44,046 bases of DNA from Candidatus Synechococcus spongiarum LMB bulk15M. GTDB lineage: Bacteria > Cyanobacteriota > Cyanobacteriia > PCC-6307 > Cyanobiaceae. Each line of letters begins with the position of its first letter. Within the stretch, counting starts at the first letter, position 1. Below, in pieces: positions 1 to 10,158 of this stretch. The notes beneath the pieces are model-generated. The model made no database searches and was not told the origin of the DNA. It saw only the letters and a list, made by a program, of their open reading frames with translations. The translations under genes were made by a program, and so were the position numbers. Location: positions 1,182 through 45,227 of the forward strand of contig MWLD01000072.1 of NCBI GenBank assembly GCA_002018045.1. The letters are read 5' to 3'.

Positions 1-797
1 AACGGTCTCGGCACGGGACCACAACACCCAGGCGGAGAAGACGCCGTAGAAGAGAGTTTGCACCAGGGTGGAGCGGAAGAACCGGGCGCCTTTCTCCCCC
101 TCGAAGCGCACCCCCAGGCCTCCTCCAACGCTGACCGCACCGCCGCCAGTTGGGGGGCGTCCCCCGCCGTTTCCACCCGGGCCAGACCGTCGCGGGCATA
201 GGAGGCCAGCAGCCAGGCCAGATCCCCGGGTTCCGTCAGTGCAGCGCGATGACACAAGGCCCGGGCCAGGTATTCCCCCAGCCCGGCGCCGGCAGTGCGG
301 GCAAAGGCCTGTGGCTTTTCCAGTGCTTGCCAGAAGGCTTCGGCGCTCTCCGCCAGTTGGAATTTTTCCAGCTTGACGGGGCGGCCGGCGCTGTCCTCCC
401 CCACCAACACGAACTGGCGCAGGTTGGTGACCAACACCAGCCGGTAACGGTCCCAATAGCGACTCACCTGATCACTGGTTGCCGTGAGCCCTGCGTCATC
501 GTTGGCCCCTTTCACCTCCACCACGCCCCGCTCAGGAATCTGGCCCTGGCGGGGACGACCTTTCTGCACCTGCCTGGCTCCATACAGCCCGAAATCAGGA
601 TGGCCGGCGCCCTGGTTGGCCAGCTCGCCCACACAGAACACCCTGGGCTTCAGCAGTGCGCCCACCCCGTTGAGGAGAGTGGCCAGTGGACCGTAGCTGG
701 AGCGCTCGCCCGTGGCGCCGCCGGAGGCGCGCACACGGTGGAGTGAACCGCAATAGTCCTCCACCGCCTTTGCCAATTTGTCGCTGGTGGTTGTCAT
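1..797 (-). CDS. Type IIG/ISP-like restriction-modification fusion, N-terminal part, frameshifted
   Basis: The minus strand reads open from ATG at 797-795 to the left edge, so the gene is cut by the window. The first roughly 226 codons carry a PD-(D/E)xK-like nuclease signature: GHPDFGLYG near residue 65 and GVVEVKG near residue 92. Single-polypeptide restriction-methylase enzymes place such a nuclease before an N6-adenine methylase. Around 116-121 the frame changes. Before it the protein reads ALEEA; after it, in the neighbouring frame, it reads VRFEGEKGARFFRSTLVQT and then LFYGVFSAWVLW, which I recognise as the conserved segment just ahead of the methylase domain. One base appears missing beside a G5 run (C5 on the plus strand). 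This may be real inactivation, phase variation or an assembly error. The methylase motifs lie outside the window. Family call is fairly sure; exact type is inferred. Confidence 0.72.
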   Translation of the reverse strand, partial: MTTTSDKLAKAVEDYCGSLHRVRASGGATGERSSYGPLATLLNGVGALLKPRVFCVGELANQGAGHPDFGLYGARQVQKGRPRQGQIPERGVVEVKGANDDAGLTATSDQVSRYWDRYRLVLVTNLRQFVLVGEDSAGRPVKLEKFQLAESAEAFWQALEKPQAFARTAGAGLGEYLARALCHRAALTEPGDLAWLLASYARDGLARVETAGDAPQLAAVRSALEEAWGCASRGRKAPGSSAPPWCKLSSTASSPPGCCGPVPRP

Positions 798-979
798 GGT
801 CCGGGTTGTGGCCAAGCGGGGACCAGGGTGCAAAGGCCCATGGGGGTGGAGTGGTGCTGGTGGTGTGGAGCCATTGTGTCTGATGGGGTGGCTCGTTTTT
901 GGCGTCAACTGACGGGAATGTTTGGGAGACCGGTATTGACCCTGCTACGATGGAGCGAGCAACGTATCCGACAACCAGG

Positions 980-3739
980 ATGAGCAGACAGTCTTGGAAA
1001 TGGCCCGGTTCCCGCTGGTGGCGTGTTGATTTTCATACCCACTCGCCAGCCTCCTACGATTTCAACAGAAAAGAAGCAAATGCCGAGGATCATGAACGTT
1101 GGATCAAATGGATCACAGCAGCCCGTGATGCGGGTCTTGATGCCGTTGCGATTACCGACCACAACACAGCCGATGGAATCGAGCCCCTTCAGAAAGCTTG
1201 CTCACAAGTGGAAAATGCCCCTGTTCTGTTTCCGGGAGTTGAGATTACTGCCGGTGACGGATGCCACCTGTTGCTGATTATGGACCCGGATGATAGTCGT
1301 GATCACGTCAACGATTTTTTAGCTCGTGTGGGCATTACGCAAGAAACGCGCGGCAAACCAGAAGCGTATTCTTTACAGAGCGTTGAACATATATTAAAAC
1401 AATGTGACGATAATGTATTGATTTTAGGTGCTCATGTGAATAGTAAAGCTGCCGGTCTTTTGAAGTATGGAGGCCAGAAACGCATTGCCGAGTTGAATCA
1501 TCCCCGTCTGGCTGGCGTTGAAGTTGTCCCCGGCCAATGCGCAGAAGATGGGAAATTCCTTGCCCCCGAGGAGTATGAACCATGGCTTGATGGCAGTAAA
1601 CCAGAGATCAAACGCCGATTCCAGCCAGTGTGGTCATCCGATGCCCATCGCCTTGCAGATCTGGGCCGTCGCTGGACCTGGGTCAAGATGACCTTGCCAA
1701 CGCTGGAAGGCCTACGCTTGGCTTTGTTGGATGGGGATGGCTCTCTGAAGCCCTCGCAAGCCAAAGATGATCATCCCAATACGCCACCTGATCTGGCCAT
1801 TGAAAGCATCACAGTGGGTCAAGGAAAATTCATTGGTCGGCCTGAAGCAATAACCATCCCTTTAAATCCGTATCTAAACACAATTATTGGCGGACGCGGC
1901 ACTGGTAAATCAACCATTATCGATTTTTGTCGCATGACACTGCGACGGCAAGATGAACTTGGTAATCAGAAGAGAGAAGAACCCCTGAAAGATTCATTTA
2001 ATCGACGGATGAAAGTTCCGAAGGATCGAAAGGAAGCAGGGCTTCTTACACAACAGACAAAAACCGAAGTGGTCTACCGCAAGGACGGCCAGAGGTTTAT
2101 CCTCTCCTGGAGCCAGGATGGGTCCGCACGTTCCATAGCGCGTGTCAACGAGCAAGATCATAGCTCTAGTCCGGAAGAGGGTGATATTCGTGAGCGCTTC
2201 CCTGTTCGCATCTACAGTCAAAAACAACTGTTCACCCTGGCTCAAAATCCAAATGCGCTGCTCTCGGTCATTGATGACGATATCCCGACCCGTAGGGGCG
2301 AAATCAAGCGGAAAATTGAGGAGTTTCGTAATAGTTATCTGTTTCTGCGGGCAAGTGCCAGGGCAGCTCTGAAGCAATCAGAAGCCATATCGACATATGA
2401 AGGCTCATTGAGAGATGTGCGTCACAAGATCAATGTCCTCCAGGCTGGTAATCAGGCTCAAGTCATTAAACGACATCAACAGCTTCACAGCAAAGATAGT
2501 AGCTGGCAGCAGATCCTGGCGGCAGCTATGAATGCTATTGATTCCGTTAAATCGCAAGTCAGTGAATTAACGGTTGCCGATCTTATTACAGATGCTGCTA
2601 AAGATGATCAAGCCCAAGCAAGCCTTCAAAAAGTTCATGGGGAAATCAAAAAAACCATCAATCAACTTCGCCAGGATTTGAAGCAAAGAATTGATGTTGC
2701 TCAAAATGATATTGCACGAATTCAAGAAAGTGACGATGCAAAACACTGGCAAAATGAAATCATATCTATCCAGAAGAAATTAGCAGAAATAATGAAAAAT
2801 CTCACTCAGCAAGGTATTGCAAATCCTAATGAATATAGTGATCTCTTGAAAGTCTCAAAATCTCTTGAAGGAAAAATTCAAGACTGTAAGAATAAAAAAG
2901 AAGATGCAGAGAAATTAGAAAGGGATGCAGATAAAGTACTGAGAAATTATCGCGAATATCACATCAAGATGAATGAATTACGCCAGTCTTTCTTATTAGA
3001 AGTATCATCTAACAATGAGAATCTAATTAAAATCAAAATCAATCAACTTTCAAATCATGATAATCTTAGGGAACAAATCGGTGAAATTCTTGGTACCAGT
3101 GCATTTGAAAGAGATCGTGAAGAAATAGTCAAGAATATTGAGGGAGGTAATAGACAGTCATGGAGCTGGGAAAACTTGGATAAACTGATTACTGATATTC
3201 GCAAACTACCTGACCAGCAAATTTCATGGGACATTCAGGATAAGCGCTTCCTGGATTTTCTCCAAAAGTTGCCGCCTGAAAGAATTGATCGCTTAGCATT
3301 GTATTGTCCTGGAGATGAGGTGGAAGTGGAGTTCAGAGAAAAGAAAGTCGGCTCTTGGAAGTCACTACAACAAGGCTCACCCGGCCAGCAAGCTGCCGCG
3401 CTCTTGGCGTTTATCCTCGGACATGGCAAGGAGCCAATCATCATCGATCAACCGGAAGATGACCTGGACAATTCTCTGATTTATGAATTGTTGGTTCGTC
3501 GTCTTCGCGAGGTCAAGCAGCATCGCCAGGTCATCGTGGTGACCCATAACCCCAACATCGTCGTCAATGGCAATGCGGAGTTTGTGCTCTCACTCAAGGT
3601 GGAGTCGAGCCAAACCCGGATCGGTTGCTGTGGTGGGCTGCAAGACCAGTCTGTGCGAGACGAGATCTGCCGTGTGATGGAGGGGGGCCGGGAAGCGCTT
3701 GTGCGGCGCTATCAATGGATCCTGTTACCCGAGAGGTGA
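980..3739 (+). CDS. PHP-domain / SMC-like AAA ATPase (TrlF-like)
   Basis: Large protein, 919 residues from ATG 980; the frame is open further upstream, with an ATG at 950 and a TTG at 899. I prefer 980 because the PHP domain begins just after it. PHP phosphoesterase motifs are visible: VDFHTH (about 16-21), AITDHNT (57-63), GAHVNS (150-155) and SSDAHR (219-224), together supplying metal-binding His/Asp. An ABC/SMC-type ATPase follows: Walker A GGRGTGKST (304-312), a long coiled-coil middle (about 430-760), Walker B IIIDQPEDDLDN (820-831) and a THNPN switch (844-848). PHP plus SMC-like ATPase proteins are found in defence islands; my recollection is that similar proteins are named TrlF family. 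A nuclease or phosphatase controlled by ATP hydrolysis is inferred. It is followed after 4 bases by the AlbA gene, so they are probably co-transcribed. The coiled-coil part is AT-richer than its surroundings, suggesting acquisition. Confidence 0.8.
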   Translation: MSRQSWKWPGSRWWRVDFHTHSPASYDFNRKEANAEDHERWIKWITAARDAGLDAVAITDHNTADGIEPLQKACSQVENAPVLFPGVEITAGDGCHLLLIMDPDDSRDHVNDFLARVGITQETRGKPEAYSLQSVEHILKQCDDNVLILGAHVNSKAAGLLKYGGQKRIAELNHPRLAGVEVVPGQCAEDGKFLAPEEYEPWLDGSKPEIKRRFQPVWSSDAHRLADLGRRWTWVKMTLPTLEGLRLALLDGDGSLKPSQAKDDHPNTPPDLAIESITVGQGKFIGRPEAITIPLNPYLNTIIGGRGTGKSTIIDFCRMTLRRQDELGNQKREEPLKDSFNRRMKVPKDRKEAGLLTQQTKTEVVYRKDGQRFILSWSQDGSARSIARVNEQDHSSSPEEGDIRERFPVRIYSQKQLFTLAQNPNALLSVIDDDIPTRRGEIKRKIEEFRNSYLFLRASARAALKQSEAISTYEGSLRDVRHKINVLQAGNQAQVIKRHQQLHSKDSSWQQILAAAMNAIDSVKSQVSELTVADLITDAAKDDQAQASLQKVHGEIKKTINQLRQDLKQRIDVAQNDIARIQESDDAKHWQNEIISIQKKLAEIMKNLTQQGIANPNEYSDLLKVSKSLEGKIQDCKNKKEDAEKLERDADKVLRNYREYHIKMNELRQSFLLEVSSNNENLIKIKINQLSNHDNLREQIGEILGTSAFERDREEIVKNIEGGNRQSWSWENLDKLITDIRKLPDQQISWDIQDKRFLDFLQKLPPERIDRLALYCPGDEVEVEFREKKVGSWKSLQQGSPGQQAAALLAFILGHGKEPIIIDQPEDDLDNSLIYELLVRRLREVKQHRQVIVVTHNPNIVVNGNAEFVLSLKVESSQTRIGCCGGLQDQSVRDEICRVMEGGREALVRRYQWILLPER

Positions 3740-3743
3740 AACC

Positions 3744-4988
3744 ATGCAGGATGTTGACGCACTTGTGAAACGCATTCGCCTCGGCGAAGACGCTACGCTT
3801 GAATTCAAGCAGGTTCTCCTGGATGGGGACAAGGTGATTGGCCCCAAGCGCAATGCCTTTGCCGATGAATTGGCCGGCTTTGCCAATACCCGTGGTGGCA
3901 CCGTCCTGCTGGGTGTGGACGACAAGAGCCATGCAATTACAGGCATCCCCATTGAAAAACTGGATGCCGTAGAAAGCTGGGTGCAGGAGATTTGTAACGA
4001 CACCGTCAAGCCGCCACTGGACGCACTGATTCGCAAGATCTACCTGCCCGGTCCCGGTGGCGATGATGTGCCCATCATCCGTGTTGATCTATCCCGCAGC
4101 CTGTTCGTCCACAAAAGTCCAGGCGGATATTTCCGCAGGGTCGGCAGCGCCAAGCGGGAGATGGGCACTGACGTGCTGGCTCGGCTCTTGCAGGAGCGTA
4201 GCCAGAGCCGGGTGATTCGCTTTGACGAGTCTCCGGTCAGCAAGGCTTCCCCGGATTGCCTTGATGATGGATTGGTTCGCCGGTTCTTGCGACATGACGC
4301 TGTGGTGGATCTCGCCATGCTGCGCAAGCTGCGCGTCGTTGCAGACGATGAAAACGGCGCACCATGGGCAACCGTTGGCGGCATCCTCCTGTGTACACAC
4401 ACGCCGGAACAATGGTTACCCCAAGCACGGATTCAGGCCGTCAGCTATGCGGGGACGCGGCGGGATATCAATTACCAACTTGATGCACGGGATTGTGGAG
4501 GGCCGCTGGACCAGCAGGTGATTGAAGCGCTGCACTTTGCCTGCAGAAACATGCGGGTAGCGGCAAGTAAAGGCCTGGCCCGCCTCGACCGTCCCCAGTT
4601 CAGTGAACGCGCTCTTTTCGAGGCACTTGTCAACGCTGTGGCCCATCGGGATTACTCCATGGCTGGCGCCCGGATTCGTTTCCATCTATTCCAGGACCGC
4701 GTTGAACTCCATGTGCCAGGCGCTCTGGCCAATACGTTGACGCCAGACAGCATGGAGCTACGCCAGTACAGCCGCAACGAGTTGATCGTCTCTCTGCTGA
4801 CCCGCTGCCAGGTACCTGATCAGAGCGATGGCGCCCGATCCCACATGATGGAGCGGCGGGGTGACGGGGTGCCCATCATTCTAAACGATAGCCGGCAGCT
4901 TTCAGGACATACGCCTGAATATACTGTGATTGATGAGTCTGAGCTGCGGCTGATTATCTGGGCAGCTCAACATGAGGGTGAAAGATAA
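3744..4988 (+). CDS. AlbA_2 (Schlafen-type) domain plus GHKL-ATPase protein
   Basis: 414 residues. ATG 3744 is chosen over an upstream in-frame start at 3699 because GAGAGGTGA sits just before it as a ribosome-binding site and the upstream gene ends at 3739. The N-terminal AlbA_2/Schlafen domain is seen as EDATLEFKQV (about 13-22) and FANTRGGTVLLGVDD (about 46-60). The C-terminal half has the family's GHKL-like motif FEALVNAVAHRDYS near residue 295, with HRDY typical of this group. Such proteins are usually annotated as ATP-binding or putative transcriptional regulators, and the AlbA_2 domain is thought to bind or cut nucleic acid. Tight coupling to the PHP-ATPase and proximity to a restriction gene suggest a defence function, which is inference. 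Confidence 0.8.
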   Translation: MQDVDALVKRIRLGEDATLEFKQVLLDGDKVIGPKRNAFADELAGFANTRGGTVLLGVDDKSHAITGIPIEKLDAVESWVQEICNDTVKPPLDALIRKIYLPGPGGDDVPIIRVDLSRSLFVHKSPGGYFRRVGSAKREMGTDVLARLLQERSQSRVIRFDESPVSKASPDCLDDGLVRRFLRHDAVVDLAMLRKLRVVADDENGAPWATVGGILLCTHTPEQWLPQARIQAVSYAGTRRDINYQLDARDCGGPLDQQVIEALHFACRNMRVAASKGLARLDRPQFSERALFEALVNAVAHRDYSMAGARIRFHLFQDRVELHVPGALANTLTPDSMELRQYSRNELIVSLLTRCQVPDQSDGARSHMMERRGDGVPIILNDSRQLSGHTPEYTVIDESELRLIIWAAQHEGER

Positions 4989-5188
4989 CCACCCAGCGAC
5001 CGATAGATAGGCGATTGAATTCTTTTAGCCGAGGTTATAGAAGAGTTGGACACAACCGTACTGGCAGTATCGCCTTCCAGCGGATAGGGCACTCTCCCCT
5101 GACCAGCACCACCGTAGTAAGATCCCCCGATCAATAGCCGGTCAGGTTGAATGGGACAGCCTTGACACTTACTATGGAAGCCCGATTA

Positions 5189-5956
5189 CTAATCCACCAG
5201 ACGACGCTCCAGGGCATAACGCACCAGCTCGGTGCGGCTGGAGGTGGATGTTTTGCCAAACAGACGGCTTACATACTTTTCCACATTGCGAATAGAGGTA
5301 CCCAGTTGTTTGGCAATTTGTTTATTCATCAGTCCTTCCGCCACCAACTGGAGCACACTGGCCTCCCGTGGTGTGAACTGGTGTTGCGGCGCCTCGCCGC
5401 CGCCATGGCCACTTTGTTTGCCTGAGCTTCCCTGGCCGCCTTGACCCAGGAGACTACGGATCTCGGTGATCTGCTTGGCCAACCGACCCACATCGGCGTC
5501 TGCAAAGCGGGCCGCCTCAGCCAGCAGCCGCTGCTGACGGGCCAACACACTGCGCACCCGGGCCACCAACTCATCAGGATCAAACGGCTTGGGAATGTAG
5601 TCGTCCACACCGGCCATAAAGCCGGCAATGCGGTCCGCGGTCATGCCTCTGGCCGTGAGAAACACCACGGGTGTTCCGGACAACCGCTCATCCTCCCGCA
5701 GCCGGGCCAGCAGCCCGTAGCCATCCAGACGGGGCATCATCACATCACTGATCACCAGATCGGGAAGAAGTTGTTGCGCCTTCTCCCAACCCTCCTCCCC
5801 GTCTTTGGCGGTTTCCACACAAAAGGATTCCTCTTGCAGATATGCCCGGGTGGCCTTGCGGAGACCGGGTTCGTCGTCCACCAGTAGCAGCCGCGCTGAA
5901 CTGGCGGGGGGTTCCGCCGAAGCCTGATCAGGGGATTGGGGTGGAAGGACTGTCAT
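5189..5956 (-). CDS. NarL/LuxR-type response regulator (Ycf29-like)
   Basis: Two-domain response regulator, 255 residues from ATG 5956 (the frame is open to 6004; I chose 5956 because the receiver follows after a short linker). The receiver has LLLVDDEPG (acidic pocket), phospho-acceptor Asp in VISDVMMPRLDGYG (about residue 71), T in FLTARG and K in PKPFDPDEL. A glycine-rich linker leads to a LuxR/GerE helix-turn-helix: FTPREASVLQLVAEGL, then NKQIAKQLGTSIRNVEKYV. It resembles the Ycf29 group of cyanobacteria and red-algal plastids from memory. No histidine kinase is adjacent, so the input signal is unknown. It diverges from enolase and shares about 100 bases of upstream DNA with it. Confidence 0.88.
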   Translation of the reverse strand: MTVLPPQSPDQASAEPPASSARLLLVDDEPGLRKATRAYLQEESFCVETAKDGEEGWEKAQQLLPDLVISDVMMPRLDGYGLLARLREDERLSGTPVVFLTARGMTADRIAGFMAGVDDYIPKPFDPDELVARVRSVLARQQRLLAEAARFADADVGRLAKQITEIRSLLGQGGQGSSGKQSGHGGGEAPQHQFTPREASVLQLVAEGLMNKQIAKQLGTSIRNVEKYVSRLFGKTSTSSRTELVRYALERRLVD

Positions 5957-6039
5957 CACTGGCGGTAGCAACCCCATCAATCTAGCGAAGCGGCCCATGG
6001 TCATCCCGTTGGCAGCGACCGGTCAGGTCCCTAAGCTGA

Positions 6040-7368
<1,329 letters not shown>

Positions 7369-7387
7369 GCAACACACGCTTCTGCCC

Positions 7388-9088
7388 TTAGCCTCCCGGC
7401 AGACGCTCTTCCCGCCGCAAGCGCAGGTTGGCTTGGAGCCAGCCTTTGACCACAGGCGCCATGGCCACCAGCGGCAACAACGCCAGCCAGGGGGAGGAGC
7501 TCAGGCTGGTGGAGAGAATGGCTGCGGCAATGGCCAGGGCGCCCAGAAGTACGGCTTGACCACTGGATTGCTGCGCCAGCACCAGACGGCGCAGAATCCG
7601 CTCGCTATCGCCGGAGCGCACCTGCACCTGCAGATCTCCCTGCTCTAGCCGGGCCAGGCTTTCATCCAGGCGGCGCGGGATGCCCAGGGCACGGCTGCCC
7701 ACTTCCGCCGCCTGGCGGCCGAGATCACCAAGAAACGCATCGGTGCCTTTGCTTTTGCTGCTGCTGTTCTTGTTGTCCTGATTGCTCATGAGAGGAACGA
7801 GATAGGGCTTGGCAATATCCACCAGGGTAAAACCTGGATCCAGCGTGCGACCCACCCCTTCAAACGTGGAGAGGGCCCGCAACACAAAAATCAAATCCGG
7901 GGGCAGACGAAAGGGTTGGCCGTAAACGAGATCGTAAACGTCTCCGGAAAGCTTCTCCAGCACATGGGAGGAGAAGGGTGGGGTGAGCATTTCCGTAAGC
8001 ATCAGCCGCACCAGACGCCGCACAGGTCCCAGGTCGATGCCCTTGGCCAGCAGACCCACCCGTTGTAATTCCTCGGTGAGTCCGGCCGCATCGCGCGATG
8101 CAGCGTACGTCACCATGCGGCGGATACGGCTACGCAGCAGGGGTGACACCGTGCCCATCATACCGAAGTCGTAGTAGATCAAGCCACCGTCTTCGGCCAC
8201 AGCCAGGTTGCCCGGATGGGGATCCGCATGGAAAAAACCGAAGACCACCAGTTGGCGCAGGTAGCTGCCCAAGCCCCGGCTGGCCACCTCCCGGGGATTC
8301 AGGCCAAGCTCCAGCAATCCCTGACGGTCGGTGATCTTCAGTCCGGGCATGTAGTCCAGGCACAGCACGCGACGGCTGCAGAGTTCCCACACCACTGCGG
8401 GCACCCGCACCATGGGATCATCCGCGAATTGCTGCCGGAAACGGGCGGCATACTCCGCTTCCAGACCAAAATCCAACTCCCGTAGCAACACCCGACGGCA
8501 CTGGGCCGCCAGGGCTGGCCAATCCCGGCCCCGACCCCAACGGGGATGGCGCTGCAACAGCCCGGCCACCTGCTGCATCACGTCCAGATCCAACCGGAAC
8601 AATCTGTCCAGATTGGGGCGTTGCAGCTTCAGCACCACGGCGCGCCCGTCTTCAAGGCGAGCCTCATGCACCTGGGCCAGGCTGGCGGACCCCAGGGGCG
8701 TCTTCTCGATGAAGACAATCCGGTTCAGGCGTTCACCCAACTCCTCGCTCAGCAGTTGGCGGGCCAGGGAAAAGGGGAAGGAGGGCACTTGATCCTGCAA
8801 CCGGCTGAGTTGAGCCACGTAATCGGGTGGCAGCACGTCAGGGCGGGCAGAGAGCAGTTGCCCCAGCTTGATGAAGGTGGGGCCCAGACGAATGAGTTCC
8901 TGCAAGAGCCATTGTGCCCGCCGTCGCTGACGTCGGCGACGCCGCTCCTGCCGGTTGGGACCACGGCTAACCCATGGTTGTCGATCCCACCAGAGCCGTA
9001 GCAGGAGCAGGACGACAAACGTCCAGACGCGGGCAATGCGCCGCTGCCGCCAGAACCAGGGCGCCTCGCTTTTGTGTCGTGCAGTCAC
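7388..9088 (-). CDS. ABC1/UbiB (AarF) family atypical kinase
   Basis: 566 residues. Atypical protein-kinase-like ATPase family linked to prenylquinone metabolism in cyanobacteria and plastids. Family hallmarks are present: KxGQ in GPTFIKLGQLLSARPD, the Ala/Gly-rich nucleotide loop PLGSASLAQVHEA, Lys in VVLKLQRP, the catalytic loop FFHADPHPGNLAV and the DFG motif YYDFGMMG. The C-terminus has two hydrophobic segments (around LLGALAIAAAI and LALLPLVAMAPVV), as in UbiB-type membrane-anchored members. Its ATG overlaps the stop of the preceding small gene by 4 bases (ATGA), so the two are probably translationally coupled. The precise substrate is unknown. Confidence 0.92.
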   Translation of the reverse strand: MTARHKSEAPWFWRQRRIARVWTFVVLLLLRLWWDRQPWVSRGPNRQERRRRRQRRRAQWLLQELIRLGPTFIKLGQLLSARPDVLPPDYVAQLSRLQDQVPSFPFSLARQLLSEELGERLNRIVFIEKTPLGSASLAQVHEARLEDGRAVVLKLQRPNLDRLFRLDLDVMQQVAGLLQRHPRWGRGRDWPALAAQCRRVLLRELDFGLEAEYAARFRQQFADDPMVRVPAVVWELCSRRVLCLDYMPGLKITDRQGLLELGLNPREVASRGLGSYLRQLVVFGFFHADPHPGNLAVAEDGGLIYYDFGMMGTVSPLLRSRIRRMVTYAASRDAAGLTEELQRVGLLAKGIDLGPVRRLVRLMLTEMLTPPFSSHVLEKLSGDVYDLVYGQPFRLPPDLIFVLRALSTFEGVGRTLDPGFTLVDIAKPYLVPLMSNQDNKNSSSKSKGTDAFLGDLGRQAAEVGSRALGIPRRLDESLARLEQGDLQVQVRSGDSERILRRLVLAQQSSGQAVLLGALAIAAAILSTSLSSSPWLALLPLVAMAPVVKGWLQANLRLRREERLPGG

Positions 9089-9519
9089 AGGGTGGTTCGT
9101 TCAAGACACTGGTTGAGCCCAGCCACCTCGGCCCGCAACTGGTCAATTCTCTCCTGCACCTGGGCAGGACTGGCGCGCTTCCGGCTGGCGGACTGCTGCT
9201 GGTGACGGTCGTTGTCTTCAGGCTCCTGCTGTCCGTTCGCGTCAGGGTCCTGTCGGGACGTGGCGGGAGGGGACGGCTCCGACTCTGGCGCTTCTGCCTC
9301 CGGCCGCTCCAGCCGCTCCGCTTCCAGGACGACTTCCTGCCAGAAGAGTTGCCACTCCTGTTGCAACTGCTGCGCCGCAAACTCCGCTTCCGTGACAACC
9401 TGGGCAGTGGCATCCGCAAGGCCACTGCGAATACGGGATTGTAGCCGGCTTGCAGTAGCCAGGAGCAGCATCCGCGTTGACGGCATGCCTGAAATGCAAG
9501 GACTTGCAGTCTGAATCAT
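9085..9519 (-). CDS. Small hypothetical protein coupled to the UbiB-family gene
   Basis: 144 residues from ATG 9519; internal starts at 9486 or 9471 are possible. Nothing identifies a function. The N-terminal half is helical (LQSRIRSGLADATAQVV, FAAQQLQQEWQLFWQEVVLE), the middle is a low-complexity Pro/Glu/Gln/Asp-rich linker, and the end is a predicted coiled coil (VQERIDQLRAEVAGLNQCLE). It overlaps the downstream UbiB-family kinase by 4 bases, which supports a real gene in the same transcript. I recall similar small proteins beside ABC1 genes in marine Synechococcus, but cannot confirm conservation here. Confidence 0.7.
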   Translation of the reverse strand: MIQTASPCISGMPSTRMLLLATASRLQSRIRSGLADATAQVVTEAEFAAQQLQQEWQLFWQEVVLEAERLERPEAEAPESEPSPPATSRQDPDANGQQEPEDNDRHQQQSASRKRASPAQVQERIDQLRAEVAGLNQCLERTTL

Positions 9520-9573
9520 GGGGTCGGCAACTGCGTTGCCCCTGGTGTCGAGGGGCGAGGAGACGGGCCTGCC

Positions 9574-10158
9574 TCAGAACTCGAAGTCGACAGCGGGAGG
9601 GGGTGGAACTTCAGGGGCCTCAAAGGCCGGGGGAGGGAGGGTAAGGGGTTCTGCTGCGCCTGGTTCTACAGGAGTGGGGGGGCTGGGTCGGGGCAACGCA
9701 AGGGGAATCCGGTCTTGGGAAGGTCTGTCTTGTCTGTTGTCAGGAGTGGCTGGGGAGACGGCTGGGGCTGCCGGGGTGGCCGAATTGGCGTCACGCAACT
9801 GGAGCGTACCCTCCGCAACGGGATTCGGGTCCGGAAGTGATGGGGGTGGCGTAAAGCGGTCCGGCTGGGTGGCGGGATTCAGGAGCAGGGGCAGTTGGCT
9901 TCCATGGCGGCGGATGAGGTTGTCCAAGCTGGTGCCGGGTAAGGGCTTGGCGGCAAAGGGTGGGGAGAGGTCAAGGGGTTCGTAGCTCTTGGTCTGCTCC
10001 CACAATCGCAGGGTCACGTGAAATCCCAGGCTGAGGGCGACGCCGGCCACAGCGGGCCCCAGAGGCAACCAGGTGCCCCACCGCCAGGATGTGCTGCTGC
10101 CGCCAGGGGAGCGATTGCTGTTGGCGGCGGTTGTCCGGTTAGGTGGTGTAGTGGGCAT
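9574..10158 (-). CDS. Proline-rich single-pass membrane protein, unknown function
   Basis: 194 residues from ATG 10158 (MPTTPPNRTT). The frame extends to 10269, but that part lies inside argJ. One hydrophobic segment follows a short positively charged N-terminus (about residues 28-46, WLPLGPAVAGVALSLGFHV). The rest is Pro-rich and low-complexity, ending PPPPAVDFEF. The layout suggests a type II membrane protein with a long disordered tail, possibly in the periplasm. Its start overlaps the end of argJ by 20 bases, implying co-transcription. No domain recognised. Confidence 0.65.
   Translation of the reverse strand: MPTTPPNRTTAANSNRSPGGSSTSWRWGTWLPLGPAVAGVALSLGFHVTLRLWEQTKSYEPLDLSPPFAAKPLPGTSLDNLIRRHGSQLPLLLNPATQPDRFTPPPSLPDPNPVAEGTLQLRDANSATPAAPAVSPATPDNRQDRPSQDRIPLALPRPSPPTPVEPGAAEPLTLPPPAFEAPEVPPPPAVDFEF

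Noticed and set aside
150-746. Plus-strand ORF of 198 codons at the left edge
   Set aside because: It lies antisense to the restriction-modification gene, whose minus-strand frame has clear nuclease and conserved family motifs. The plus-strand product is Pro/Gly/Arg-rich with no family resemblance.
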